From Exophiala sp. HKRS030 (lineage: Eukaryota; Ascomycota; Eurotiomycetes; Chaetothyriales; Herpotrichiellaceae), in contig JAHWDD010000009.1 in NCBI GenBank assembly GCA_023897205.1, positions 1,240,001-1,304,000 of the forward strand: a DNA stretch of 64,000 nt. Reading direction: 5' to 3'. The notes under the pieces were generated by a model. That model saw nothing but the letters and a program-made list of their open reading frames with translations. It was not told the origin of the DNA and ran no database searches. Each line of letters starts with the position of its first letter. Within the stretch, counting starts at the first letter, position 1. This document shows positions 22,487 to 34,761 of this stretch, in pieces. Made by a program: the position numbers and the translations under genes.

Positions 22487-23924
22487 ACTCGCCTCTCTCC
22501 GGTGACCACCATCGGCCTTGGGAAATGCTGTGACGTGGCCCTTGAGCTTCGGGCCACCAAGCAATAATCGACAAATAAAAGCCTGTGACTTGTCCGGAGC
22601 TGGCGGCGACTCTCCGGGGTCGGATTGGCCAATACCAGGGGTCACCTTTTGAGACAGCTTCCCGGAAAGACCACCAACCGACATCCGGTCGAATCATCGA
22701 CCTGTCGGCGGGAGGCTTCCGTACTTTCCCAGCGGACGTATCGAGGCCTTTTCCGGACGAACTCTCGCGCTCGGTTCGGTGTTTGAATCCTGCTGTCGTG
22801 TTTGGTGTTTCGGCTATACTAATATTAGGGGTTATTCAAGACGAATACTCGGTATGATTGTGACGAGAATGGCGCTGCTCGTCGCGTGACTGCCCAACGA
22901 TGTTTATGTCAAAGGGTCCGAGCCTGGTTTTGTCTCCCTCTTCATACATAAGATGCTGGTCGGCCATGAAAGATGTATGTTGGATGATCAAAAAAAAGGG
23001 CGATTTGATTATTGAATACATGGTCTTGTATTAGGTACTTCTTTTGTAGCATATGTGTGTACTGTACGACACCACCTTGGAGGCTTGTGGGAGGACTCTC
23101 TCGGTCATCCAGAATTTTGAAAAAGTACTTTTTTCGGATGGGCATTCTCTCTGATAGAACGATGTTTGCCTGTATCCGGCAGGACATGATGAACACGAGT
23201 AACTACGTAAGCTGTCTTTGCAGTTTCTCATGCTCGCGCCGCGCGTGTTCTATGCTGTATACCTACTTGGGTGTTATATGGTCCTAGACGTTTCCTCTAT
23301 GGGACTTTTTCTTTTCAACTTCTTCCATGACGACAGAACTCGGAACAGGCTATATTTATTTGTATTGCGTCTCGTATTTTTGTTTCTCATATTCATTGAC
23401 CAAGTTGGTGTATATATGGGTGTATCTATATCATACGCGTTTCGTTCTTCGTGCCCACAAGGTACGTGGTACGTGGTATGTAGGTGTGGGGGTGTATGTG
23501 TGTGTGTGTGTATATATATTATACTGTTCTCATTGTTTCGTCATCTTTGTGTGGTCTCATTAAATAGGTACCACCCATGGTTCGGGGTGGGGGTATCGTA
23601 TCGCGACGTTTCCATCCATTACCTCCTTTTTTTTCCCTGTCCCTTTTTCGCCATTGTCGTATAACCCCCGTAAATACAAAGGTTGTTGATTAAAAAAAGA
23701 AAAAAACCAAACCAGACATTCCCTTCCTTCCTTTCCTTTGATGCAACCCTCCCCAAAAACGCCACCCCGTTGTTGTGTCAAGGCAACAAAATCCCGCCGA
23801 ACCCTGTCGTACCGAAGGGTTGTGTGTAGTCATCAATGTGGTCGTCGCTAAAATCTCAAATCGAAGAGTTGATGCGTGTGATGGAGAAAAGAAAAGAAAC
23901 GGACAAGGACATTGACAGAATCAA
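22487..23924. other. Convergent intergenic, regulator / GH16
   Basis: No gene seen. Includes a GT then TA dinucleotide tract and several T- and C-rich runs near the GH16 3' end. Confidence 0.6.
23497..23518. repeat. (TG)7(TA)4 microsatellite
   Basis: Alternating TG repeat running directly into a TA repeat. Confidence 0.9.
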
Positions 23925-25331
23925 TCACTGTCCCCATCGACCCCATCCTCCGCCGCCGCCGCCACCGCCACCACCAAATCGTCCGCCGCCGTTGTTTCCC
24001 CCCCAGTTACCACCGGCACCACCATTGCCACCTCCCCAGTTCCAACCGGCACCGCCGCCGTTGTCGTTGTTGTCCGGCGATGATGATTCAGGTGCAGGGG
24101 CAGTTACAGCTGTCGTGACGACCGCAGAGGTATATTCCGTGGTGGTGGGGACCGGAGGTGCCGTCGTGGGTACGACGGTCGGTTGTTGGGTTGTCTCGAT
24201 CGGTATCGAGGTGATGGTGGTGTATGCGGTTGTTGGTCCGGGGGTGGTGAATGTGGACAGGCCGCCAGAGGTCGTCATGGTGACGAACGTGGTCGTCTCG
24301 GTGCCGGTGATGGTGTAGCTCGAGCCGCCCGTCGTTTGAGTCGGGACGGATGAGGAAGATGAAGAGGGAGGTTGGGATGGACCGGCGCCGTTGTCGCTGT
24401 ACACCTTCAGGCTGTTGATGAGCCAGTACGTGTCTTGAAACGCGGACGGGTTGTTCTGGACAAAGGCCTGGCACGTCGAGGCCTTGGAGCTGCATACTGC
24501 GTCGGTGCTCCAGACGTTGCCGGCCCAGTCGCCGCAGAACGTGACGTCGAAGACGAGCTGTTGATTGTGGACCTTGTCGTCGATGTTGCAGGCTCCTGCA
24601 AACTGGCCCTGCGGCAGACCCCAGCCGGTGGGATCGGGGGAGCCGCTGGTGATGTCCGAAGGGATGCCTCCGCGGGGGAAGAACCAGATGCTGATGGCTT
24701 CACTGGTCCATTCGGTGGCGAAGACGCCCCCGCCGATGGAGTTGAAGCCGGCGCCAAAGCTGCTGTCGTCGCCGCTCCGGATGGAACAGCCCGTGTTTGA
24801 GGCTTGGCCGGCCGCCTGGACGTCGCAGTTGTCTGTTTCCAGAGAGCCGGAGAAGGCTCCGGTGTTGGAGATGCTGCAGCCGGCATTGGTATGAAGGGCC
24901 ATGTTGTTGGCGGCTTGGCCATTGACACCTTCGATGATGTCGATTTCTCCATTGTTGGGCCAGTCGGCGCCGAGCATCCAGAAGGCGGGCCATGTTCCAC
25001 AGGCACCGGCAGGCATGTGTGCAAGGTCTAGGATGACAAGGCCGTGTTGATATGTGTTCTTGCTGGCTATCCGTACGCTGTTTCGGCCGCGTCCGGAGGC
25101 AGTGTTCGTCGAGTCGACCCCCATGTATACTTGCCCGTTTTCTACCTTGTACAAACCTGAGCTCGCGGCTGTGTTGTAGTCGATATAGTTGACATAACCG
25201 TTCGTGGGATCGTTGTCTGTGAAGAAGTCGAACATGCCGGCGAAAGAATTCGAACTGTAGTCATCTTCGATCACGTATGAGGCTGTGGCGGCGGATGCAA
25301 ACAAAGTGAGAGTGGTAAGTGAGATGTGCAT
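23925..25331 (-). CDS. Secreted GH16 endo-1,3(4)-beta-glucanase
   Basis: Glycoside hydrolase family 16 enzyme of 468 aa, single exon, acting on beta-1,3/1,4-glucans outside the cell. The signal peptide is MHISLTTLTLFASAATA. The GH16 domain spans about 18-315, with the catalytic ExDxxE motif NGEIDIIEG (E119 nucleophile, D121, E124 acid/base) after CGTWPAFWMLGADWP. A Ser/Thr-rich linker (about 325-430, with TTT-rich runs) probably carries O-glycans. The last 40 residues are Gly/Trp/Asn-rich (GWNWGGGNGG, GGGGGGGGGGWGRWGQ). No hydrophobic tail follows, so a GPI anchor is unlikely. An upstream ATG 19 codons earlier would hide the signal peptide and is not chosen. Confidence 0.94.
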   Translation of the reverse strand: MHISLTTLTLFASAATASYVIEDDYSSNSFAGMFDFFTDNDPTNGYVNYIDYNTAASSGLYKVENGQVYMGVDSTNTASGRGRNSVRIASKNTYQHGLVILDLAHMPAGACGTWPAFWMLGADWPNNGEIDIIEGVNGQAANNMALHTNAGCSISNTGAFSGSLETDNCDVQAAGQASNTGCSIRSGDDSSFGAGFNSIGGGVFATEWTSEAISIWFFPRGGIPSDITSGSPDPTGWGLPQGQFAGACNIDDKVHNQQLVFDVTFCGDWAGNVWSTDAVCSSKASTCQAFVQNNPSAFQDTYWLINSLKVYSDNGAGPSQPPSSSSSSVPTQTTGGSSYTITGTETTTFVTMTTSGGLSTFTTPGPTTAYTTITSIPIETTQQPTVVPTTAPPVPTTTEYTSAVVTTAVTAPAPESSSPDNNDNGGGAGWNWGGGNGGAGGNWGGNNGGGRFGGGGGGGGGGWGRWGQ

Positions 25332-27114
25332 ATTGCAGATTGACAACTGCACGGTATGTATATGGGAAAATGGTATATACAAATGCACGAAGCGTGTGAA
25401 TGAAGTGTACTAACCAACATCTTCGAAAGTCCCGGTGCAAACCGTACATATATAGCGCGTCTTTCATTCTTTGTCAATGGGCACACAATGAGGCTGGAAA
25501 GACAAAGGGCACACGCGGCCAGAAATAATTCAGGTGGTAGGTAGAGCTTTGTCTACGCTCAGACTCCAGTTCGGGTCCTGCCGCAGGAAGGTCAAAGCAT
25601 GGATTGTCATTGTAGCCAACCATTGGCTCGAGCAAGTATAGAAGTGGAGCGAGGAAATCCACGTAGCAACGCGGTTGGTTGTGGTCAGATTGTGTCGAGT
25701 CCCGAGCGTGGGAGCTCATGCCATGAGGCTGGTACACTCTTGAGCCTCATTGTACAAGTCGGTGGGAGGTCGGCTACAACGCGAAGATCTCATGATGGAC
25801 CACAACTTCATCTTGAGGGTGCTGGGACGTGAGGTGTCGTCAACCGAAGCCACAAGATCGCCATGCTGATCGTGGCAGCGTTTGTTATGAGACCTGTTGA
25901 CAGGGTGATGGCAATCTGAACAGACCCCGGCATCACGGGTTTGAATGCTCGTCGAGATACATGAGCAGCTGACAGAGTCTTGATCGACCTATCTGCCGCT
26001 CAAGATGTGGATAGGTAGAACTCACAGAACTTCAGCTAAAAGTCGCGCGTCTTCGGACCGTCTCCAGTGCTCTTCTGCCGATTAGCCTGGAGAAGGAACT
26101 CGTCCCGCGCAAACCATCAAGATGGGAAAGGTTCAGCCACTGAAGCGCGCTTGCGTAGGCAGCTCATGTGCACGTGGAGCGGCCAAGGGTTCCTCGTGTT
26201 CGATGAAGGATGGTGGTGTTCAGGACATCAGCCGTGCGGTGGCTCACTGTGCGATATTTTTGTTTACGTCGTGAAGCAAGAGGAAGTCGAAGTCCATGCC
26301 CTCTAATTTCCCCTGTGGCTCTAGCGTGACGGGTCGGAGACACTTATTTCCGACTACTACATTGGCTTACATGCTTTTACGTATATAGCGGCCCGCCACA
26401 ACCACAACCCAGACCCAAATCAGACTAAGACCTGAGTGGAAGGTTAAGCGACGCCTTGATTAGTCATTCCTACGGGGATTACCTCGACAAGGAGCACAAT
26501 CTTTACCACCTTGCTCATCAAGCCTCGACTCGTTACCTGAGGAATACCGAGACAATTTTGCTCTGCCAAGTTTCCAGCCATTCTGCAGGACCCTCTATGT
26601 GCGTGACCCTGAAAAGCACTGACGCCCAGTTGCCTCTCTAACGCCAGCCACGCAAACCCTCCGCCGTGCCCCAGAGTGATCTTTGCTCAATGCTTAGCCA
26701 TCCACCACCATACTGGTCTATACATGCCTCCTCTTTTCTAGCCCCAGGACAATCGTGACGATGTCGTCATTGACGCAGGAGATATCATGGCAAGCAGAGG
26801 ATGATCACTCCCCGTATGCAAAAGCATCGATCTCTGTACGATCACCAACTTTGCATTTTGTATTGATTGCTGGGCTGCGCGGACCAGAACGCAATACCCT
26901 TGTTAACAAGTTGAAGGGCAACGATGACAGCTATACTGCACGAACAGCGAAGTATGTCGATGACAGGGGTCAGACTACATATACAGGGCTGAAGAGCTCG
27001 GTATCTTCTGCTCATACTTTCCTTGTACCTGTGTTCAAGGTCAAACGCATCAATTCTAGTCTCCTGTTGCCATATTTTTCATAAAATCGTGCCTATAAAA
27101 CGCTGCAGCAGTTA
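25332..27114. other. Intergenic between two minus-strand genes
   Basis: About 1.8 kb: GH16 promoter at the left and the 3' flank of an MFS gene at the right. A 109-codon open frame at 26755-27084 was examined and not accepted. Confidence 0.55.
25449..25454 (-). promoter_or_regulatory. TATA-like element of GH16 gene
   Basis: TATATA about 118 bp upstream of the GH16 start codon. Motif-only evidence. Confidence 0.3.
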
Positions 27115-28736
27115 TCAACATTTTATCGTCAGACTCCAGCCCTCCTTGTGAACTCTAGCAGTCACCATGAACAAAGCTCCCAAGAATGTCGCCAACCCCA
27201 GTCCCAATTGCGCGGCCAGGTAACCACCTCTACCGCCGCCGTTCGTCGTGAGCAAGGCGCCCCCGATGGGTGGGCCGGCCAGTCCCGCAAAGCTGAATAT
27301 CGAAAACGCCATGCCCAATCTCGTTCCATTCTTGCTCACATCGTTATTCAAACTCGTCAACGTCGTCGGGAAAAGACACTGAAACGCCCCGGCGGAGAAG
27401 CCATAAAACACCGAAAACACGTACAGGCCCGGCACAGAACGGACGGCGATCCAGCAAAGACCAAAGAGGCCATTGAAGAAGAGGAGCAGCACCATCGCGT
27501 TCAACGGGCCCGAGACCCGATCGGCGACCCAGCCGGTCAACAACCGCATGGGGATGCCGGTGGCGTTGAAGATGATGAGCAGCGTGACCGAGTCGGCGTA
27601 GCTCATGCCGAGAATGTCCCTCCCGTACGAGCCAAGGTAGTAATACGAAAAAAACATGCCGCCAAAGACGAGCGACATGCCGACGAGCATGCTGGTGTAC
27701 GGCACCTCGTAGAAAGCCCTCCACTCGATGATGGGGCCCGCCTTCCGGGGTGGCAGTCGCGGTCTCATGAACGCCAGCGCGGTCCCGAGCAGGGCCAGGT
27801 TCACGAACCCGACTACACGTACCGTCCAGGCGTACCCTATCTTCGGGAGCAGTTGACGAATCATGACCGGATACACCGAACCGCCGACGGAGTTGCCTGT
27901 GGTCACGATGGCCACGGCGATGCCACGTTTGTCCTTGAAGTAAGTCGTGACCAAGCCCATGGTGGGACAGAAGATGATGCCACTCCCCAAGCCCGTACAA
28001 ATCCCCTGTGCCAACAGCAGTTGCCAAAATTCATTACACAGACTTGTCATGAAGATGCCTAGCAGTTGAATCGTCGACCCAAAGATCAGGGTCGGGACAA
28101 ACAGTCCTGCGTCGAGCGCCCGGCCGGAAAATGCAGATGTGAAGAACACTGTCCACAGTTGCAACGAACCTACCCAGGATATGGTGGACTGCGATTCACC
28201 CATGGTGTCGGTATAGTATGTCTGGAACACGCCGAAGGAATTGATGTAACCCCTGAGAGTTCGGACAGGTTAGCGGGAGCTCATGATAGAACAACCAAAA
28301 GATGTGCACTAAAAACGGTAACCCGCTCCTGAGCTCGGGGAAGGAATTCCGGCGTCGGACATGTACGATTCGGTTCGTCCATTCTTCACTCTTCAGTTTG
28401 CCAAACCAAAATCCCCTTCACCCCCTTCTTGATAAGAGAGAACGAGAGATACACATACCAGGTACAGACGCATACCAGCCAACCCATGGCAACTTGAACC
28501 CATGCCTTGAGGCCGCCATCGGGTGGAGGTCCAGGGTCGACGATGTCTCGGGTTGTTAGACGTGACGCGACTCTCCCCAGAGTATTGCTGGCGACCTTTT
28601 TCAGTTCGGATCCTCGACTCAACTGTTTCGTGAGCTCGTCGCCGTAAGGGTCGATTTCGTGCTCAGGGGAAGAAGCATGACGTTGAATTCCATGTTTCTC
28701 GCTGTCCGACGTATCTCGGCTTGACATACTGTCCAT
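27115..28736 (-). CDS. MFS monocarboxylate-type transporter (MCT family)
   Basis: Membrane transporter of 471 aa from exons 28736-28459 and 28252-27115. Splicing restores the family-typical WGYINSFGVFQTYYT across a 206-bp intron, which is long for this window; a further small exon inside it cannot be excluded. The N-terminal 65 residues are cytosolic and hydrophilic, then DPGPPPDGGLKAWVQVAMGW, the [D/E]GG-W motif at TM1 of fungal MCT-like proteins. About 12 TMs follow. Substrate unknown: members move monocarboxylates, riboflavin or secondary metabolites. It lies downstream of glycerol kinase on the same strand. Confidence 0.9.
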
Positions 28737-29796
28737 CCCGAGGTGGAGGTCATTTGTGTGAATCGGTGTCCGAGCAGAAGAGGAAGAGTGCGAAGATTAG
28801 ATGTATGCATTCACCTGTGTGCCGTCGTAACGAGTGGAAAGGCCAAAGAGAGGACGGAACGAGGCGAGGTCGTGTCTTTCGCTGGTCCAGGCATACAGAT
28901 ACTGTACAGTAGATAGACTCGAGGTGACAAAAAAACTAGAAGAAATCAATTACTCCGTACCAAAAGGCATAGGGCGTAAACGATATCCGTCATCGACCCA
29001 TTTGACACCTGCAGCTTTTCTCCAACGCGAGGCGAAGGGCTGCAACAATGCACATTGTGCCGCCCACTGTTTGACTTGACTGCCCCGATTGTCCACTGAA
29101 ATCGTCCGTATTTGGGGCATTTGTTCGACGTTATCTGTGCCGTATAGCCGATATTCCGGGGCGTGCGAGGGGATGAAGGACATTCTGGCGACGCCCTAAC
29201 AAAACCATCGGAGTATCTTAGATGATAATGACGTGTAATGACGCGTATTGATAGGTGCTTTCGCCGCATAAAATAGGTCGGAGGTGAACGTAATAACGTT
29301 GTAATGATGATTTCAATCTCGCACAACCTGCCGGTCTTGGCAGGCCCAACAGCTGAAAGAAGTCCGACGAACTCCAATGAATCAAGTATCGGCCTCCTAA
29401 GAACACAGAGTATGGAGTGTCTCACCTACTAGACTTCCTTACACCGCATCAACTGGTACTCCGTATCTCAAAGGCGAAGCAAATACCAAACACCAAACAA
29501 GCGACGATGTCACCGTCAAACCTGTGACCAATGAGCAGCGCGTTGATTGCATAAAGCACGCACCTCCTCAAGAAATGTCGTGGCACGTCTCGAGACTGTC
29601 GTAGCAGGGGCAGGGGCAGCAGCATTGTCAAATGGACCTGGGAACTGTTGGGCGCGGAATGTGTTTTTGAGACATCAGATACTATTCGTTTCTGTATCAT
29701 CAAACCTGTCCTTGTATCATCATACCAAAACTGGAATCTTCATCATCGTCGCGGCCCATCTCGACCCCAGAAGCCCTTCAGACTTGAAGACGCACA
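28737..29796. other. Intergenic, MCT promoter / glycerol kinase 3' flank
   Basis: No gene. Two TACTCCGTA motifs lie at 28951-28959 and 29457-29465. Confidence 0.6.
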
Positions 29797-31635
29797 TTAT
29801 GACGACCAACCTTTTGACATCTGAACAGCTTTCTCCCAGCGTCCAAACATTTCCTTGCTCTTCGCTTCTTCCATTTGCGGCTTGAACACAGTTCTGCCTT
29901 CGACGTTGATGTCTTTCAATTCGTCAATGCTGTCCCAAACACCCACTGCCAAACCAGCTGCAATTGCCGCTCCCAATGCTGTCGTCTCACGCATCTTGGG
30001 ACGGATCACCGGGATCTGGATCAGGTCCGATTGTGTCTGTGGCAAGAGTCAGCTCCGTGGTTCAGTGGCTAGGCCGTTGGGGTAAGTATCATTTATTACC
30101 TGCATGCACAAATCCGAATTACTCATGCCACCATCAACAGCAAGCTCGGCAAGTTTGTGACCCGAATCCTTCTCCATTGCACTCAGAATCGCTTGTGTCT
30201 GGAAACATGTTGCTTCGAGTGTAGCACGGGCGAGGTGGCCGCGCTGTGTGTAGGCAGTGATGCCATCTGAGTAGGATCGTCAGCCAATGCTTTTTACCCC
30301 CAGTCTCCATAGGCTCTTACAAATAGTTCCTCGTGCGTCGTCAATCCAATATGGTGCAAATAGTCCACTGAAAGCAGTCACAAAGACACAGCCTCCATTG
30401 TCTTCGACGGTCGATGCCAATTCGCTAATCTTATTTGAAGATTCCACGAAACCAAAATTGTCCACCAAGAATTTCACACTTGATCCGGCAACAGCGATGC
30501 TGCCTTCGAGAGCATACATGCGTTTACCCTTGCCGAAGTCGTACGCCACCGTACCGAGTAAGCCATGGGTGGAGAAGACAGGCTGGTCGCCAACATTATA
30601 CAGAAGGAAACATCCCGTGCCATAGGTATTCTTCGCTAGGCCTGGGGTGAACCCTTTCTGCCCTACCAATGCTGCCGACTGATCACCCAGGCATCCTGTA
30701 ATAGGCACACCCTTCAGAACTCCGGACTCGAGCTTTCCGTAAACTTCCGGATGGGATGACTGGACGATCTTTGGCAGGCGGAGTTTACTGGAATCAAGCC
30801 GGAAGAAATCAATGAGCTGATCATCATAGTCCAGTGTTCTCAGGTTCATAAAACAGGTGCGAGAGGCATTGGTTGGATCCGACACGAAGACATTCTTCTT
30901 GGTCGCGCCGTTTAGCCGGTAGACCAGCCAGGCATCGATAGTACCAAAGGCCAAGTTGCCCTTCTCATAGGCCTCTTTGACCTTGGGGACATTCTCAAGG
31001 AGCCACAACAACTTGCCGACAGAGGGGTATGTCGATAAGGGCAGGCCGCATAACTCTTGAAGCCGATCGGCACCGAGCCGGAGCTTGATTTTGCGGATCA
31101 ATGCTTGAGTGCGAGTATCAGTCCAGACAATGGCATTGTACAACGGCTCGCCCGTCTCATAATCCCACACGACCTGGATGCGGACAATGTCAGCCGAGGA
31201 ATCGAGCTTGATTGGCTCGAGATATCGACATATGTTTGCAGATGCTCACAGAGTGGGAGGGGAAGTAGTCTTCTTACTGTTGTCTCGCGCTGATTCGTGA
31301 TCCCCACGGCTTTGATCTTTGCACTAGAATGCCCTTGAGTTTCAAAGTCTTTGACAGCGCCTTCGATACACTGTTCTACGGACGTTATGATCTCAAGTGG
31401 ATCGTGTTCGTGCCAACTGGAGGTTGTTTCAGTGCCAAACGAAACGAGAACAGGAGTAGGAAAATAATTTCACGGTAGAATCATACCCTGACTGTGGATA
31501 GATCTGTTTGAACTCGATCTGATGCGAAGCCACAGGCTCGCCATCTCGGTTGAAGATCAGGAAGCGAGTTGATGTGGTTCCCTGATCAATGGAGCCCACG
31601 AATACATCGTGAGAGCCTTTCGTGGTATCGCCCAT
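29797..31635 (-). CDS. GUT1: Glycerol kinase
   Basis: FGGY-family kinase that phosphorylates glycerol to glycerol 3-phosphate, the entry step of glycerol use. Five exons (31635-31487, 31416-31278, 31173-30321, 30266-30100, 30036-29797) give 515 aa, the normal length. Seen in order: the N-terminal ATP-phosphate motif [45 protein letters not shown], the FGGY-like [27 protein letters not shown], and the C-terminal [12 protein letters not shown] plus [12 protein letters not shown]. Every intron keeps the frame. The gene is head-to-head with an aquaglyceroporin 1.6 kb away. Confidence 0.97.
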
Positions 31636-33266
31636 CTTGTTCCTAATTGCAGCCAACATCCAATCGATCTTGGCCTAGGATGGGGTTTGCGAATCGAGCT
31701 CAATATATCAGCAAAGGCCAAAGTCCAGTGGGAGTTAAGCGTTTGGGCTATTCTCCAGGATCTGAGATACTCAAGACCCCAAATGAAGCTACGGAGTGTC
31801 CTTGGGGGTTTGCCTTCCCTCCAACACAAGCGTCGGGGTGCCGGATACCGAAGTGCAGCAACGTCTGACAAGTCCGGGGTTCGTGGAGATAGCTTCAAGC
31901 CACGTGAAATAGTGCGAGGCGATTGGCAATTGATGGGCCTGATCGAGGAATATCTCCTGGTCCGGAATGTGTTTAGTGAGCCACCAAGATTCTATCAACT
32001 GCCGATCAAACTTGCGAGGCGCAGGCCAAAGGGTCTAGTTTCGGGCTAAGGAAAAGGTGAACAAGACCAAGGTGCACGAGATTCTCCGTTTTTGCTGTAT
32101 GTATGTACAGCTCACCCAGCCACTTCTGCCGGGCTAGTCCAACGGTACGTTTGATGGTGGTCAGGCCTTCCGGATCCTGGCTCGTACTGGTTGGAAGCGA
32201 AATACGAAATGAGGGGGGTTGCGAAAGCCCAGAAAATGACTGCAACATCAGCACACTTTAGCGCATATAGACGCGTCCAGCCGAGATCAAGCTGTCATGA
32301 TACGACAGAAAAGGTCCAGGTGTCACTGCTTCTGCTTCCTCGGTGTTCCGTACGAGCATGCCGTATTCGAGATCAATATCCGTACACTTCACCCAGAGGG
32401 CCGTTCATTATCTGCGGGGCACAGATATGTCGTGACAGCCTGGAGGTGGCTATGCACACCTGTCATCCTTCTCGGGGACGAGTCTCGTGAATGCTCGCAA
32501 GAACATGGTCAATGTCGTTGGGTGACATGCCAACGGAGAACACCCTAGTCCTGCGCGGGACCTCCAATAACGTCCAGAGAGAATGCGAGAGTGACAAGAA
32601 GATAATTCTTCCCCCATACCCTGTCTGCAGTGCCAGGCTGTAGTACAGACTCCGTGCTCCATCGGCATCCCTTGACCATGATACCGGCGACAGGCTCTCC
32701 TGATATCCGTTATTAAAGAATTGATTGATGACAGGGTATCCCGTGATGTCTTCTGTTCGTCACACACATAGTCAGGTTTCACATCCGTGATTGCTGGGAC
32801 AGTACGGAGTACGTCAGCCTCGGTCAGCGTTGCCGCGATTCCCGTATTGCTCGAATGTACTCCGTACGCTCGGCGAGGCACAATTTCTCGCAGATGGTCT
32901 TTGCGTCGACCCCCCAAGCTGTTGTTCACAAGGCTCGTCAGCCTCGGGTTAGCTGATTCCAATCATGAAGGCACTGTGCGAGGTCTTCGGTCTTGCTACC
33001 CCGAGGTTGGGATACATTCCTGCTTCACTAGCAGGGCTTTCCATTTGCGCGGCGCCACCTCGTAACACGCTTCTTAGTCGCCTGCATATACCCCGGTCTC
33101 TCACTCATCTTTGTCTCGTTCGATGACTCGCGCGATTAACATCCCCATCCCCGACCATAAGCTGGAGCCTCCGCAGCGGCAAAGTCAAGTCGTGCAGGAT
33201 CCACCGCTGAAATAGTCTTAATCCTCTGAATCGCTCTCTCTCTTTCTCTCGACCAAAGCTGACAGC
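31636..33266. other. Shared upstream region, glycerol kinase / aquaglyceroporin
   Basis: 1.6 kb divergent intergenic region expected to hold both promoters. Two inverted copies of the nonamer (32803-32811 and 32858-32866) sit 46 bp apart within it. No supported gene. Confidence 0.6.
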
Positions 33267-34761
33267 ATGGCCAGCGAGCAGATCAGTCCAGTTCGCCCTA
33301 CTCAGAACCCAGGCAAAGAGACCAAGACTATGGCTCAAGAAAAAGAATCAATATCATCCACACCTCCCGCTACGCACAATGAAGACCTCCATCACAATCA
33401 CCTTCACCCCCACGAGTATCGACACACCACTGTAGACGGACAACCAGCATTCGCTGAACGTAAGTGAATCATACATCCTGTGCCGAAACTTGATACCTAC
33501 AATGGATTAGAGGTGTGTGTGTTCGACTGAGACTGACTGGAGGTAGATGGTGCTCTCGTCGACCACAAAGTCCCTCAAGAGGACCTCGTGCAATCAGAAC
33601 CTGACCTTCTCTGGAGCAGGGTCCGCCATTTCTGCCGCGAGCCATTCTCGGAGTTCTTTGGTGTCTTTATACTGATTCTGTTTGGAGACGGAGTGGTTGC
33701 TCAGGTCGTTCTTAGCAACTCTACGAAGGGCGACTATCAGTCCATCTCATGGGGCTGGGGGTAAGTTCAACAATTTTCCTTCCAGGATTGAGCCTTGCAA
33801 ATTGTCCGTTTCTGTTGCCTGTTTTGTCACGTCGGTGATGAATGCAGCTACTGAAGCAACCATGAATGACTTGAGTCTTCTCACCTTGCTTTTTATTAAT
33901 GCCCCTCGAAGTACTTTTCATTTCTAACTTATCTATAGCCTCGGAGTCATGCTCGGTGTGTATACAAGCGGTATATCAGGAGCACATATCAATCCTGCGG
34001 TGACTTTTGCCAATTGCGTTTACCGGAAGTTTCCCTGGCGTAAATTTCCTGTATATATGCTGGCTCAAGTCCTTGGGGCCATGTGTGCTTCTGGAGTGGT
34101 ATACGCGAACTACAAATCGGCCATTGACGTCTTTGAAGGCGGACCGAACATCAGAACAGTTCCTGGATACTCTGAAACAGCATCAGCAGGAATATTCTGC
34201 ACTTACCCAGCCGAGTTCATGACAAAGACCGGACAATTCTTCTCCGAATTTATTGCCAGCACAATCTTGATGTTCCTCATCTATGCTCTTAAGGATGATG
34301 CTAATCTGGGAGCCGGAAATCTTGTCCCACTGGGATTGTTCTTCGTCATCTTTGGCATCGGTGCTTGCTTCGGCTGGGAGGTAAGTTCGGTAGGTGGTTC
34401 GAGTCGAGTGTACGTGCTGACAGACTCTACTACAGACGGGTTATGCCATAAACCTTGCGCGAGATTTCGGTCCCAGACTCATGTCGTACATGCTAGGGTA
34501 TGGTATGAATGTCTGGCGTGCTGGTGACTACTATTTTTGGGGTGAGTGATGTTATTCTGTGGTAGTTCCTTGACCGCTAACCTGCTGAAAGTTCCCATGG
34601 TGGCGCCCTTTTTTGGCTGTACATTCGGAGGCTTCTTGTATGATGTGTTCCTATTCACTGGTGAATCGCCTATCAATACCGAAGCTCTCGGTTTGGCAAG
34701 GCTGCTGCCAAAACGTTGGAACCGGAAGACTTGGTCGAACACTTATACCTCATCGGTATAG
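33267..34761 (+). CDS. Aquaglyceroporin (MIP family)
   Basis: Membrane channel for glycerol and small polyols. Exons 33267-33459, 33547-33760, 33939-34380, 34436-34541 and 34592-34761 give 374 aa. The hydrophilic N-terminal tail (about 95 residues, His-rich) precedes six TMs. The first pore motif is canonical (GAHINPAVT). The second is NLA followed by Arg ([12 protein letters not shown]) instead of NPA-R, a variant known from yeast Fps1-type glycerol channels. GDGVVAQV and [19 protein letters not shown] are MIP-typical. The end ([12 protein letters not shown]) matches the WSNTY ending I recall for fungal homologues, supporting this frame over an alternative one. It probably feeds the neighbouring glycerol kinase. 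Confidence 0.95.

Noticed and set aside
26755..27084. 109-codon open frame with GLRGPERNTLVNKLKG, vaguely like a P-loop
   Set aside because: The GxxxxGK[ST] pattern is not met, no other GTPase motif follows, and no splice-extended frame was found.
27148..28062. 304-codon plus-strand open frame opposite the MCT transporter
   Set aside because: Antisense of a confident 12-TM protein; Arg/His/Gln-rich translation without motifs.
30036..30099. tRNA-like wording (TGGTTCAGTGGCTAGG) inside a glycerol kinase intron
   Set aside because: No cloverleaf or T-arm GTTCGA box with matching stems; it lies in the intron between two well-supported exons.
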